Assembly (NCBI RefSeq): GCF_002906575.1 | Contig: NZ_CP026309.1 | Span: 930,001 to 994,000, forward strand | Direction: 5' to 3' | Source of the DNA: Salinigranum rubrum | GTDB taxonomy: Archaea; Halobacteriota; Halobacteria; Halobacteriales; Haloferacaceae | DNA: 64,000 nucleotides | Shown: positions 7,923 to 16,141 of the stretch, piece after piece | Numbering within the stretch: the first letter of the stretch is position 1 | Layout: each line of letters begins with the position of its first letter | Notes under the pieces: generated by a model | Seen by the model: only the letters and a program-made list of their open reading frames with translations | What the model was told of the DNA's origin: nothing | The model's database searches: none | Made by a program: the position numbers and the translations under genes

Positions 7923-8897
7923 ATGACCAGTCTCTCGGAGGTGTACACCGGGGAGGGACGGTCGGGCACACACCGCCCGGACCTCCGGCGGCTGTACGCA
8001 GGCGTTGGCCTCTTCCTCGTCGGTGCACTCCTCGTGCTGAGCGGGATCCTCGTCGCGGCGACGGACCTCCTCTACACGACGGCGACGGTCGAAGGCATCA
8101 CGAACAGCCGTCACGTCGGTGGCGTCCTCGGCGGCATCGGGGTTCCCGCGGTGTTCCTCGGCGTCCTGACGATCCTCCCCTCCGCCAGACGCACGCGGAT
8201 GGCCGCGCTCGTCGGGGCCACCATCGCCGTCCTCGGCGTCGGCATGTTCTGGCACGCGTACCCCTGCCAGTGGTCCGGGTCGAACTGCGGGGCCGGACTG
8301 ATGGACCTCACCTTACCGACTGTCGGCATCTACTTCTTCGGCGCGATCACGACGTTCTGGTGGCTCTTCGTCGGCATCGCCAACTTCAAGACGCGGAACG
8401 CACCCGGCGGGACGGTGAAGATGGAGGTCACCCGCCAGGGCGAGACGAAGGTCGTCGAGGTGCCACAGCCCGGCGCGGGCAGCGTCGGCCTCTTCGGCTC
8501 CCAGCCTGACGGCGGCGTCGAGACCCAGACGGGGCCCGAGGGAACCGGCGACGGTACCTCGTGGAGTTCGGCGATGTTCTCGCCGAAACAGACACCGCAG
8601 TCGTCGCAGTCGTCCTCCGAGCCACAGTCGGCCTCGCTGTCGTCGACGCCGGCCTCCGACGGTGGGGCGGCCTCCTCCGACATCCGTTCGCCGCTCGACG
8701 GGAGCGGCGACGACGGCACCGAGTTCGTCCCCAACCCGGGCGACGAACCGACCCCTCGCCAGGTCGGCGACCAGTACTGCGGGAGCTGTCAGCACTTCGA
8801 TTACGTCCGGACGGGCGAGGGCATCCGACCCTACTGCGGCCTCCACGACGACCTGATGGACGACATGGACGCCTGCGACGAGTGGACGCCGCGCTGA
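7923..8897 (+). CDS. Four-helix membrane protein with C-terminal Cys cluster (DUF7139-like)
   Basis: A 324-aa protein. Residues of about 25-160 hold four hydrophobic helices (first: GVGLFLVGALLVLSGILVAA) with a CQWSGSNC pair in an exposed loop. A Ser/Gln/Pro-rich linker of about 100 residues follows. The C terminus carries a compact metal-site-like motif CGSCQHFDY...PYCGLHDDLMDDMDACDEW. This matches a haloarchaeal family I recall as DUF7139; its role is unknown. The Cys cluster on the end of a long linker suggests a cytoplasmic metal-binding or redox module (inference). The ATG at 7923 begins just before the first conserved residues. Confidence 0.75.
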   Translation: MTSLSEVYTGEGRSGTHRPDLRRLYAGVGLFLVGALLVLSGILVAATDLLYTTATVEGITNSRHVGGVLGGIGVPAVFLGVLTILPSARRTRMAALVGATIAVLGVGMFWHAYPCQWSGSNCGAGLMDLTLPTVGIYFFGAITTFWWLFVGIANFKTRNAPGGTVKMEVTRQGETKVVEVPQPGAGSVGLFGSQPDGGVETQTGPEGTGDGTSWSSAMFSPKQTPQSSQSSSEPQSASLSSTPASDGGAASSDIRSPLDGSGDDGTEFVPNPGDEPTPRQVGDQYCGSCQHFDYVRTGEGIRPYCGLHDDLMDDMDACDEWTPR

Positions 8898-9111
8898 GCG
8901 GTCTCACGAGATACACAGTCACGACCGTTCTCGCCACTAAGTTCGCGTTCACCTCCGTTTCTCTTCGATACCGACTCCGCAAGGTACTCCGTCTCCAGGT
9001 CGAGCGCGACGCCGCATCCGCCCCGAGGACCCCACGCCGTCCAGAACGTCGATACGGTGCCGTTCCACGCGAGGCGAGTCGAACTGAAACACCGTTGAAC
9101 GACTCTCGAAC

Positions 9112-9561
9112 TCACAGCCGCGCGAGTCGCTCTCGGACGTCGTCCCAGTGGCTCCCCTTCCAGAACACCTGCCCGCAGTCACGACACCGGTGACACGGCG
9201 TGTCGGCGGGGTCCGGGGCGTAGTCGGGGACTGCCTCTCCCGCGTCGACTGGTTCCACCCGGCCGTTGCACCGCCCACACCGCGTCGGTCGGTCGGAGAG
9301 CGTGAGTTCGAACCCCTCCCGTCGCAGTTCGCGAAGCTGGTCCTCGATTTCCCGGCTGCCGACGTGGACTCCCCCCGGCGCACGTTCTGCCAACTGTCGG
9401 TCCCGTGTGACGAGTTGCCGGTCCTCGTCGCGGGCGAGCGCCAGGACGTCGTCGTCGGCCTCGACGCCGTGGTCGAGCGCGTACGCCGCGTCGTACCCAC
9501 ACATCCGGAGGTAGCGCGCCAGTTTGCCGAGCATCACGTCGAGGAGGAGCCGTCGAGCCAT
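9112..9561 (-). CDS. Mut7-C RNase domain protein
   Basis: A 149-aa protein of the Mut7-C family (DUF82), a PIN-like nuclease fold fused to a zinc ribbon. Residues 1-80 start with LLLDVMLGKLARYLRMCGYD and include ALARDEDRQLVTRDRQLAERA, with the acidic residues expected of a PIN-type active site. Residues of about 95-149 hold two CxxC pairs (CGRC and CRDCGQVFWKGSHW). Such proteins are thought to act on RNA. It starts ten bases after the polX stop codon, so it is probably the last gene of a DUF5788-polX-Mut7C operon. Confidence 0.88.
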   Translation of the reverse strand: MARRLLLDVMLGKLARYLRMCGYDAAYALDHGVEADDDVLALARDEDRQLVTRDRQLAERAPGGVHVGSREIEDQLRELRREGFELTLSDRPTRCGRCNGRVEPVDAGEAVPDYAPDPADTPCHRCRDCGQVFWKGSHWDDVRERLARL

Positions 9562-9571
9562 CGGTATCGAT

Positions 9572-11323
9572 TCAGTCGTCGAGGAACGCTCGAACCTCGT
9601 CCACGCCCCACGTGTTGAGCACGTCGCTCGCCTCGGCCCACCCGCGCCGCGCGGTGTGGACGCCGTACCGGACGTAGTCGAACTCACCCACCGAGTGCGC
9701 GTCGGTGTTCACGACGACCGGCGCCCCGGCGTCGACCGCCGCGCGGACGCCCGCGCCGGAGAGGTCCAATCGGTGAGGATTGGCGTTCACCTCCAGCGCC
9801 GTTCCCGCGCTGGCTGCCGCCTCGGCGATGCGCTCGTAGTCCAGTTCCATCCCCTTGCGGCGGTTCAACAGCCGGCCCGTCGGGTGCCCGAGGATATCGA
9901 CCGCCGGGTGTTCGACTGCCTCGACGAGCCGTGCGGTCGCCTCCTCGCGCCCCTGGTCGAGCGCGGCGTGCGGCGAGGCGACCACGACGTCCAGTTCGTC
10001 GAGGAGTCCCTCGCCGACCGAGAGGCCGCCGTCGGCGTCGATGTTCGCCTCGACGCCGTGGAACACTTCGATTTCGAAACCGTCGGCGACGTCGGCGACG
10101 ACCGACGCCTGTTCTTCGAGTTCTTCGTCCGAGAGGCCGACGCCACCGACCATTCCCGGCCCGGTGGCGTGGTCGGTGACGGCGTGGTAGTCGTAGCCTC
10201 GCTCCGTGGCCCCCGCGAGCATCTCTTCGAGGGTGGCGCGTCCGTCCGACCAGTCCGTGTGGGTGTGGAGGTCACCCCTGACTCCGTCGGTGGTCACGAG
10301 GTCCGGCAATTCCCCGCGGGCCGCCGCGTCAACCTCGCCGGTGTCCTCTCTGAGTTCGGGCGGCATCCACGCGAGGTCCAGCACCTCGTACATCTCCTCT
10401 TCGGTCTTTCCCGCAACCCGCTCGCCGACGCGCTGGCCGGCGTCGGGGTCATCCACCTCTGAGACGTCGAAGACGCCGTACTCGTTCATCTTCAGGTCGC
10501 GGGCGATGGCCCGGTTCCGAAGGGTGACGTTGTGCTCTTTGCTCCCGGTGAAGTACTGCAGCGCCGCGCCGTACTCGTCGGGGACGACGACGCGGAGGTC
10601 GACCCGCTCGCCGTCCGAGCGGATTGCCGCCTTCTTCGTCCCCGACTCGATGACGCCCGTCACGCCGCCCCAGTCGGTGAACGCCGCGACGACGGGTTCT
10701 GGCTCTTCGGCGGCGACCAGCACGTCGATGTCCCCGACCGTCTCGCGCCACCGCCGGATGGACCCGGCTACATCCGCCTCGACGACCGAGTCGCGTCCTC
10801 GGAGGTACTCCAGCAGGTCGTCCGCGACGGGGCGAGCGTCTCCCAGGAGCGACCGTTCTCGGGACTCCCGGGCGAACGGGATGTTCTCGAGGATGTTCTC
10901 CTCGGTCTTCTTCCCGAAGCCCTTCACCTCCTGTATCTTTCCCTCCCGGGCCGCGGATTCGAGGTCGTCGAGCGTCTCGACTCCTAACTCCTCGTACAAC
11001 GTGCCGACGGTCTTCGGTCCCACGCCCTCGACGCGGGTGAGGCCGGCCATGTCGACCGGGAGGGCCGCGCGGGCTTTCTCCAACTCCTCGATTTCGCCCG
11101 TCTCGAAGTACTCGAGTATCTTCGAGGAGATGGCGTCGCCGACGCCGTCGATCTCTTCCAGCGCCTCCGCGCCTTCCGCGGCGACCTCCTCGATGGGCTG
11201 TGGGTACTCGCTGATGTTCTCGGCCGCCCGGCGGTACGAGTTGGGTTTGTAGGCGACGTCTTGGGCCTCCAGGAGGTCGGCGAACTCCTCGAACAGGCTC
11301 GCGACTTCGTCGTTCCGGCTCAT
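9572..11323 (-). CDS. polX: DNA polymerase X with PHP phosphoesterase domain
   Basis: A 583-aa family X polymerase/3'-5' exonuclease, an enzyme of gap-filling repair. Domain order: helix-hairpin-helix lyase-like region (1-140, two HhH motifs such as GLTRVEGVGPKTV), nucleotidyltransferase core with the metal site in AGSIRRWRETVGDIDVLVA (residues 183-201), and a C-terminal PHP domain from about residue 345 with HTHTDWSDG, a later HAALDQG and TDAHSVGE. The ATG at 11323 overlaps the TGA of the upstream gene (ATGA), supporting coupling. An upstream in-frame start would lie inside that gene. Confidence 0.95.
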   Translation of the reverse strand: MSRNDEVASLFEEFADLLEAQDVAYKPNSYRRAAENISEYPQPIEEVAAEGAEALEEIDGVGDAISSKILEYFETGEIEELEKARAALPVDMAGLTRVEGVGPKTVGTLYEELGVETLDDLESAAREGKIQEVKGFGKKTEENILENIPFARESRERSLLGDARPVADDLLEYLRGRDSVVEADVAGSIRRWRETVGDIDVLVAAEEPEPVVAAFTDWGGVTGVIESGTKKAAIRSDGERVDLRVVVPDEYGAALQYFTGSKEHNVTLRNRAIARDLKMNEYGVFDVSEVDDPDAGQRVGERVAGKTEEEMYEVLDLAWMPPELREDTGEVDAAARGELPDLVTTDGVRGDLHTHTDWSDGRATLEEMLAGATERGYDYHAVTDHATGPGMVGGVGLSDEELEEQASVVADVADGFEIEVFHGVEANIDADGGLSVGEGLLDELDVVVASPHAALDQGREEATARLVEAVEHPAVDILGHPTGRLLNRRKGMELDYERIAEAAASAGTALEVNANPHRLDLSGAGVRAAVDAGAPVVVNTDAHSVGEFDYVRYGVHTARRGWAEASDVLNTWGVDEVRAFLDD

Positions 11324-11757
11324 CGGCGGTTGGGCTTGTTGGCGTCTTCGCGCCCCAGCGCCTGCTTGAGGAACTTCATCCACCGCTTCTGGTCGGCCGC
11401 GTGCTGGGCCTTCGCCTCGCGTTCGAGGTCCGCCGGACGAAGCTGTTCGAGCGCGTTCAGCGCCCGGTCGATGCCGATGACGCTCTCGACGAGTTCCGCC
11501 CCTTCCTCGTAGCTGACCTCGTTGCGCTCGATCTGCTGGACGCGCTGGAGTCGCTCGCGGCGGAGGTTCTTCTTCGCGCGCTCGACCCGGTCGCGCTCGC
11601 CCGGCGGGATGGTGTCGCGGCGCTTGATCTCGAAGACGAACTCCCGGAGGTTCACCTCCTCCCCCTGGACGGCGATGCGGTCGGGGATGTCCGCGCCGAC
11701 GGTCGCACCCTCCCGATTGACGCGTTCCAACAGCTGTTTCTGCTGGTACTCTTTCAC
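11320..11757 (-). CDS. DUF5788 family protein
   Basis: A 145-aa charged, mostly helical protein of the haloarchaeal DUF5788 family. It begins VKEYQQKQLLERVNREGATVG, has the strand LREFVFEIKRRDTIPP and then long Arg/Glu-rich helices, ending with a basic tail. There is no catalytic motif. Both available starts are GTG (11757 or 11772); I prefer 11757 because relatives I recall start at KEY. Its stop overlaps the polX start by four bases, and the pairing suggests a role linked to PolX-dependent repair (inference). It is the first gene of the operon. Confidence 0.75.
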   Translation of the reverse strand: MKEYQQKQLLERVNREGATVGADIPDRIAVQGEEVNLREFVFEIKRRDTIPPGERDRVERAKKNLRRERLQRVQQIERNEVSYEEGAELVESVIGIDRALNALEQLRPADLEREAKAQHAADQKRWMKFLKQALGREDANKPNRR

Positions 11758-11772
11758 ACCTGTTCTACCCAC

Positions 11773-12318
11773 GGGTCGGACTTTGCTCCTTCGCCGCTAG
11801 GTGGACAGTCGTCTAGCCGGGCTGGGTGCTGTGGAGGTGACACACGTTCTGTGCGGAGTCTCGTCAGTGTGGGACAGCGAGACTACCGCGCGGCACACGG
11901 GCACGGTGAGCCACAGCCTCAACCCTCCCCAGCCGGGTCACTCGCGGACGGAGCCGCGAGCAGGCCCCTCGCGCGCTCACTCGCTCACGTTCGTTCGCTC
12001 GTTCATCGCGCGCCCCCCACCACCGCAGAGGACGGTGCGGTAGCGCGTGGCGTCGCAGACGTCGGTCCGCGACCCGCGCGCGAGGTCTTCGCGAGGGAAC
12101 CGAACGAAGGCTCGAAGCGGCGAAGCCACCTCGGTGGTGTGGCCTCACCGCGCCCGTGTGTCGCGCGTCCCCCGTGTCGTTCGACTCCATCTATCCCCTC
12201 TCTCGGGCAGTTCGTCGCCCCCGTTCGAAAAACCCGGCGCTCTCGCTTCTCTCCGAGGTCTTCGCAAGAACGTCACTGGAAAAGAAGCTTCTTGGGGCCC
12301 CCCTCGGTATGGACGGGT
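11773..12318. other. Long intergenic region without a supported gene
   Basis: This stretch lies between divergent genes. Its open frames in both strands have codon use unlike the neighbours and encode Arg/Pro-rich nonsense. It holds one copy of the GC-rich repeat described separately (11891-12052). Two near-identical words GAGGTCTTCGC occur at about 12087 and 12256. I see no tRNA or obvious structured RNA. The promoter of the downstream phosphodiesterase should lie at its right end. Confidence 0.5.
11891..12052. repeat. GC-rich intergenic repeat, copy A
   Basis: Shares its order of words with 27316-27465: CGG(C/T)ACACGG, a CCTCCCCA block, the exactly conserved CGCGGACGGAGCCGCGAGCA (11943-11962 here), then CTCGCGCGC and a run of CACTCGCTCAC/GTTCGCTCGTT. 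The conserved word folds as a 7-bp stem (CTCGCGG/CCGCGAG) with a 6-base loop. Such elements recur between genes in haloarchaea. They carry no protein gene. Confidence 0.6.
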
Positions 12319-13704
12319 ATGGGATTGTTCGACCGACTGCGCGGAACCGACCACCCGCGCGTCGCCTTCATCGGAATCGACGGGGTTCCGTTCACGCTCC
12401 TCTCGGAGCACCCCGACGAGTTCCCCAACGTCGCCTCGCTCATCAACGAGGGGAGCGCCGGCCCCATCGACAGCATCGTCCCGCCCGAATCGAGCGCCTG
12501 CTGGCCCTCGCTCACCACCGGCGTGAACCCCGGCGAGACCGGCGTCTACGGCTTTCAGGACCGGGAAGTCGGCTCGTACGACACGTACGTCCCGATGGGA
12601 CGTGACGTCCAGGCGACCCGACTGTGGGACCGCGTCAGCCAGGACGGCCGCGACGCGACTGTGCTCAACGTCCCGGTCACGTTCCCGCCCCAGCGGAACG
12701 TCCAGCGGATGGTCTCGGGTTTCCTCTCGCCCTCCGTCGACAAGGCGGCGTACCCCGACGACTTCGCCAGCTACCTCCAGTCTATCGACTACGCCATCGA
12801 CGTCAACGCCAAACTCGGCCACCAGGAGGACAAAAGCGAGTTCATGGACGACGCCCACCGCACTATCGACAGGCGGTTCGAGGCGTTCAGCCACTACATT
12901 CAGGAGGACGATTGGGACCTCTTCTTCGGCGTCTTCATGACGACCGACCGGGTCAACCACTTCCTCTTCAAGGACTACGAGCGCCTCGCGCCCGGCGCGA
13001 CCGGCGACACCGAGGGGCTGAAAGAGGAGAACCGCGAACTCTTCTTGGACTTTTACCGCAAGGTCGACGAGTACATCGGGAAGATTCGCTCGATGCTCCC
13101 CGACGACGTGACGCTCGTCGTCGCCTCCGACCACGGCTTCACGTCGCTCGACCACGAGGTCAACTGCAACGCCTGGCTCGAAGAGAACGGCTGGCTCTCG
13201 TACGACGACGACGACCACGAGGAACTCGGCGACATCTCCGACGACACCCGGGCGTACTCGCTCATCCCCGGGCGCTTTTACATCAACCTCGACGGAAGAG
13301 AGCCGCGTGGCTCCGTCCCGCAGGAGGAGTACGAGTCCGTCCGCGACGAACTCAAAGCGGCGTTGGAAGCGTGGGAGGGGCCCGACGGGAAGAAGGTCGC
13401 CGCACAGGTCGTCGAGAAGGAGGAGGCGTTCCGCGGCGACCACGACGACATCGCCCCGGACCTCGTCGTCGTGCCGAACCACGGCTTCGACCTCAAGTCC
13501 GGCTTCAAGGCCAAGGAGTCGGTGTTCGCACAGGGCCCGCGCAACGGGATGCACTCGTTCGACAACGCGACCCTCATCGTCGACGACCCCGACGTCGCCA
13601 TCGAGGACGCGGACCTGTTCGACATCGCGCCCACCATCCTCGACCTGATGGAACTCGAATACACCCGCACCGACTTCGACGGCGCGAGCCTCGTCCGGCA
13701 GTAG
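12319..13704 (+). CDS. Alkaline phosphatase superfamily protein (type I phosphodiesterase / nucleotide pyrophosphatase)
   Basis: A 461-aa hydrolase of the alkaline phosphatase fold. The first metal/nucleophile region is RVAFIGIDGVPFTLL near residue 15, with Ser/Thr nucleophile candidates in PPESSACWPSLTTGVNPG (about 54-71). Later metal ligands appear in MTTDRVNHF, in VVASDHGFTSLDHEVN (about 270-286) and in the C-terminal NGMHSFDNATLIV. Without a signal peptide it is probably cytoplasmic; relatives cleave phosphodiesters of nucleotides or sugars, and the substrate here is unknown. I chose the ATG at 12319 because the frame upstream runs into the intergenic repeat. Confidence 0.88.
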   Translation: MGLFDRLRGTDHPRVAFIGIDGVPFTLLSEHPDEFPNVASLINEGSAGPIDSIVPPESSACWPSLTTGVNPGETGVYGFQDREVGSYDTYVPMGRDVQATRLWDRVSQDGRDATVLNVPVTFPPQRNVQRMVSGFLSPSVDKAAYPDDFASYLQSIDYAIDVNAKLGHQEDKSEFMDDAHRTIDRRFEAFSHYIQEDDWDLFFGVFMTTDRVNHFLFKDYERLAPGATGDTEGLKEENRELFLDFYRKVDEYIGKIRSMLPDDVTLVVASDHGFTSLDHEVNCNAWLEENGWLSYDDDDHEELGDISDDTRAYSLIPGRFYINLDGREPRGSVPQEEYESVRDELKAALEAWEGPDGKKVAAQVVEKEEAFRGDHDDIAPDLVVVPNHGFDLKSGFKAKESVFAQGPRNGMHSFDNATLIVDDPDVAIEDADLFDIAPTILDLMELEYTRTDFDGASLVRQ

Positions 13705-13731
13705 CGGTTCCCCCGGGCGGTCCTTCCGGAA

Positions 13732-14844
13732 TCAGGTGAGGTCGTCGAGTTCGTCGACGGCCCACTGGTCGGCCGCCGACTCTCTCGGCTCCGACCCCGA
13801 CCCCGACGCGTCGGACTCGCTCTCACTCCCGCTCGCCGCCTCACGCGCGCGCTCGAAGAACGACTCTACCCGCGCCGTCCGCTCGATGCCGCTCAACAGA
13901 ACGAGCGACGCGAGTTTCTCCGAGGCGACGGGGAAGTCGCCGCCGCGGACCTGCATACACCCGGTCTCCTCCTCGACCCAGCGTCGCGCACGCTCGACGC
14001 CCTTCCGCGGGATGGCTTCCGGCCGCCCCGCCACGACGACGAGCGCCGCGTCGGCGCTGTCGGCCTCGATGGCCGTCCCGGTCAGGAGCGCCCGGCGGGT
14101 CGTGCTCGTCACGACGTTGACGTTCTCGGCGGCATCGCGCGCGACCGACGCGTCCGCGTAACCGATCGTCGCGAGCGTCCCGTTCCGAAGGGTGTTGATG
14201 AGTTCCGACGCGTCGACGACCGATTCGGCGACGTCGCTCCCGGTGTCGACCTCGCCCGCCGCGAGCAAGAGTCCGAGTCGGCGCGCGATGGCCTCGTTGA
14301 TCCGCTCGTAGCCCGACCCGAGGCTGTCGCCCGCCCGTCGGAACGAATCGTTGTCGACGAGGAGGACCGAGTCGGCCTCGCGTGCGAGCGTTTTCAACGA
14401 GCGCCCCGCGTTCACCTGGTACATCGCTCCTTCGTCTCGCCCGGGGAGGACGCCGATGGCGTAGACGGGCACGTCGTAGACGCGTTTCAACTCCTGGACG
14501 AGCACCGGCGCGCCCCCCGACCCGGTGCCGCCGCCGAGTCCGGCGACGACGAAGACGGCCTCGGTCGCCGAGTCGATAGTGACCGTGTCGAGTACTTCTT
14601 CGCGGTCCTCGCGCATCACCTGCGCGCCGAGTTCGTTGTCGCCGCCGACGCCGTGGCCGGAGACGCGTGACTGTCCGACGAGAAGGGTCTGTACCGTGTT
14701 GGGGAGCGGGCGGAGGTCGGCCGAGGCGGTGTTGATCGCGACCGCGTGGCGGACGGAGCCGTGGTTCTCGTCAGCATCGAACGCCTGGAGGGCGCTGACG
14801 AGTTTTCCGCCCGCCTGACCGACGCCGATCAGGGCGGACTGCAT
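13732..14844 (-). CDS. cetZ: Tubulin/FtsZ-like cytoskeletal GTPase, CetZ family (CetZ2-like)
   Basis: A 370-aa CetZ protein. The N-terminal GVGQAGGKLVSALQ replaces the usual Rossmann start, and the tubulin signature GGGTGSG sits at residues 104-110 (AGLGGGTGSGGAPVL). GVLPGRDEG and NINEAIA-type GTP-contact segments (here YERINEAIARRLG) are present. The tail (about 340-370) is acidic and Ser/Glu-rich. CetZ proteins control cell shape and motility in haloarchaea; the sequence looks nearer to CetZ2 than to CetZ1 (from memory). It is transcribed divergently from the pilus-like cluster, with only 139 bases between the start codons. Confidence 0.93.
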   Translation of the reverse strand: MQSALIGVGQAGGKLVSALQAFDADENHGSVRHAVAINTASADLRPLPNTVQTLLVGQSRVSGHGVGGDNELGAQVMREDREEVLDTVTIDSATEAVFVVAGLGGGTGSGGAPVLVQELKRVYDVPVYAIGVLPGRDEGAMYQVNAGRSLKTLAREADSVLLVDNDSFRRAGDSLGSGYERINEAIARRLGLLLAAGEVDTGSDVAESVVDASELINTLRNGTLATIGYADASVARDAAENVNVVTSTTRRALLTGTAIEADSADAALVVVAGRPEAIPRKGVERARRWVEEETGCMQVRGGDFPVASEKLASLVLLSGIERTARVESFFERAREAASGSESESDASGSGSEPRESAADQWAVDELDDLT

Positions 14845-14950
14845 GTGTGAGTGGAAAACCTGTCAGCGTATGGTATTTTCGGTGTTTCACGACCCGTTGG
14901 CGACCCACGACCCGTTGAGGGCTCGTGGTTCGCCGTCCACGCCCCACGAG

Positions 14951-14960
14951 CTTTTTTATC
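14951..14960 (+). promoter_or_regulatory. TATA box of the 14984 gene
   Basis: CTTTTTTATC lies 24-33 bases before the ATG at 14984, the spacing of a leaderless haloarchaeal transcript. It opens the pilus-like cluster. Confidence 0.6.
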
Positions 14961-14983
14961 GGAGGAGGCGGCCACCGGTTCGC

Positions 14984-15493
14984 ATGACCGACGACATCCG
15001 AACCAGGCTCGACGCGGTCGAACGGGCGGTCGCCGACGGGGAGACCGACCTCACGAACCTCGCCGACGCCGCCAGCGTCGAGAGACGACTCACCGCCGTC
15101 GAGGAGCGACTCGACGCGCTCGAAGCGCGACTCGACACCCTGGACGCGACGACGCAGGCGGTGCGCGGTTACCTCAGCGGCGTCGACGGCGTCACCGAGG
15201 ACGTCGAACGCCAGGCGGCGCTGGCGCTCGCGAAGGCCGAGGCGGTCGAAGCCCACGTGTTCGACGCCGACGAGGGACTCGCCGTCGAACGGGTCCCGGC
15301 GACGGAGGGTCGGAGCGCGGACCGGCCGGACGACGAAGGTCCGGGCGGTCAGCGACGAGACACCGAGCCGACCGGTCCGACCACGGACGTGGATACGAAC
15401 GTCGGCGTCGACCGACCGTCCTCGGGCGTTCTCGACGCCGCTCGAACCGAGCGCGAGTCGTCGCTCGTCGCGCGACTCCGGGACGCGCTGTGA
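14984..15493 (+). CDS. Coiled-coil protein of the pilus-like cluster (DUF7310-like)
   Basis: A 169-aa soluble protein. Residues 1-90 form an almost continuous coiled coil with heptad leucines (VERRLTAVEERLDALEARLDTL), followed by a helix rich in Ala and Glu. Residues of about 105-150 are a low-complexity Pro/Thr/Asp linker, and the last 20 residues (ESSLVARLRDAL) form a short amphipathic helix. It has no signal peptide. The family accompanies the secretion ATPase in haloarchaea; an adaptor role at the cytoplasmic face is inference. Its TGA overlaps the next gene's GTG start. Confidence 0.75.
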   Translation: MTDDIRTRLDAVERAVADGETDLTNLADAASVERRLTAVEERLDALEARLDTLDATTQAVRGYLSGVDGVTEDVERQAALALAKAEAVEAHVFDADEGLAVERVPATEGRSADRPDDEGPGGQRRDTEPTGPTTDVDTNVGVDRPSSGVLDAARTERESSLVARLRDAL

Positions 15494-16044
15494 CTGCGGT
15501 CCGAACGCTTCTCACGGTCGTCGTCGCGACGGCGCTGCTCGGCGCGTCGCTGCCGGCCGTCGAGGACGCTCGAACCGACCGCACCGCCGCGCGACTCGAC
15601 GCGGCGGCCACCCGGCTGTCGGGCGTCTCGGCCGCTCTCGTCGCGGCCGACGACCCGGTCGCCGCCGGTGAACGAGGCGCGGGTCGGACGGTCGTGGTTT
15701 CGCTCCCGTCGGGCGGGTTCGCGGACGCCCGCGCCGCGTATCTCTCCATCGGCGGTCTCCCGAACGACTCCCGACAGCCGCCGACGACGGTCGGCTACCG
15801 CGTCGCCGACAGCCCCCCACGACGGCTCGACGCGGGCGTCCGGTTCTTCGTCGGCGAACGCCCGCTCGTTCTCCCGCCGGGCCGACACACGCTTCGACTG
15901 ACACTCGTTCGGCGGGGCGGGGCGACCGGCGTCCGCGTCAGCGTGGTCGGTCACGCCGGGTCGACGAGGGAGACGAACCGGACGGGACCCCCGATCTCGA
16001 CGGCGACACCGGCCGACGCCGAGCGTCGCTCCCTCGCTCCCTGA
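15490..16044 (+). CDS. Single-pass membrane/exported protein of the pilus-like cluster (DUF7311-like)
   Basis: A 184-aa protein with a GTG start overlapping the previous stop (GTGA). It opens with a short basic N terminus and a hydrophobic segment (residues 5-22, TLLTVVVATALLGASLPAV). A helix follows (DARTDRTAARLDAAATRL), then a beta-rich extracellular-type domain. The overall shape, an N-terminal hydrophobic helix continuing into an amphipathic helix and then a globular domain, is that of a pilin or minor pseudopilin, although no clear Arg-Gly cleavage site is visible. I recall the family as DUF7311; function unknown. Confidence 0.75.
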   Translation: MTAVRTLLTVVVATALLGASLPAVEDARTDRTAARLDAAATRLSGVSAALVAADDPVAAGERGAGRTVVVSLPSGGFADARAAYLSIGGLPNDSRQPPTTVGYRVADSPPRRLDAGVRFFVGERPLVLPPGRHTLRLTLVRRGGATGVRVSVVGHAGSTRETNRTGPPISTATPADAERRSLAP

Positions 16045-16141
16045 ACTCCCCCGCTGCCTGAACGCCCTTTCTCTCCTGCCCTGGACTCTCGCCCTCGTTC
16101 TCTGCGAACGTTCAAATACGGGAACGGGGCCACCCCGGCGC

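Noticed and set aside
11401-12318. Upstream extension of the phosphodiesterase frame by 306 codons
   Set aside because: The extension lies antisense to the DUF5788-type gene and then crosses the repeat; the recognisable protein begins at 12319.
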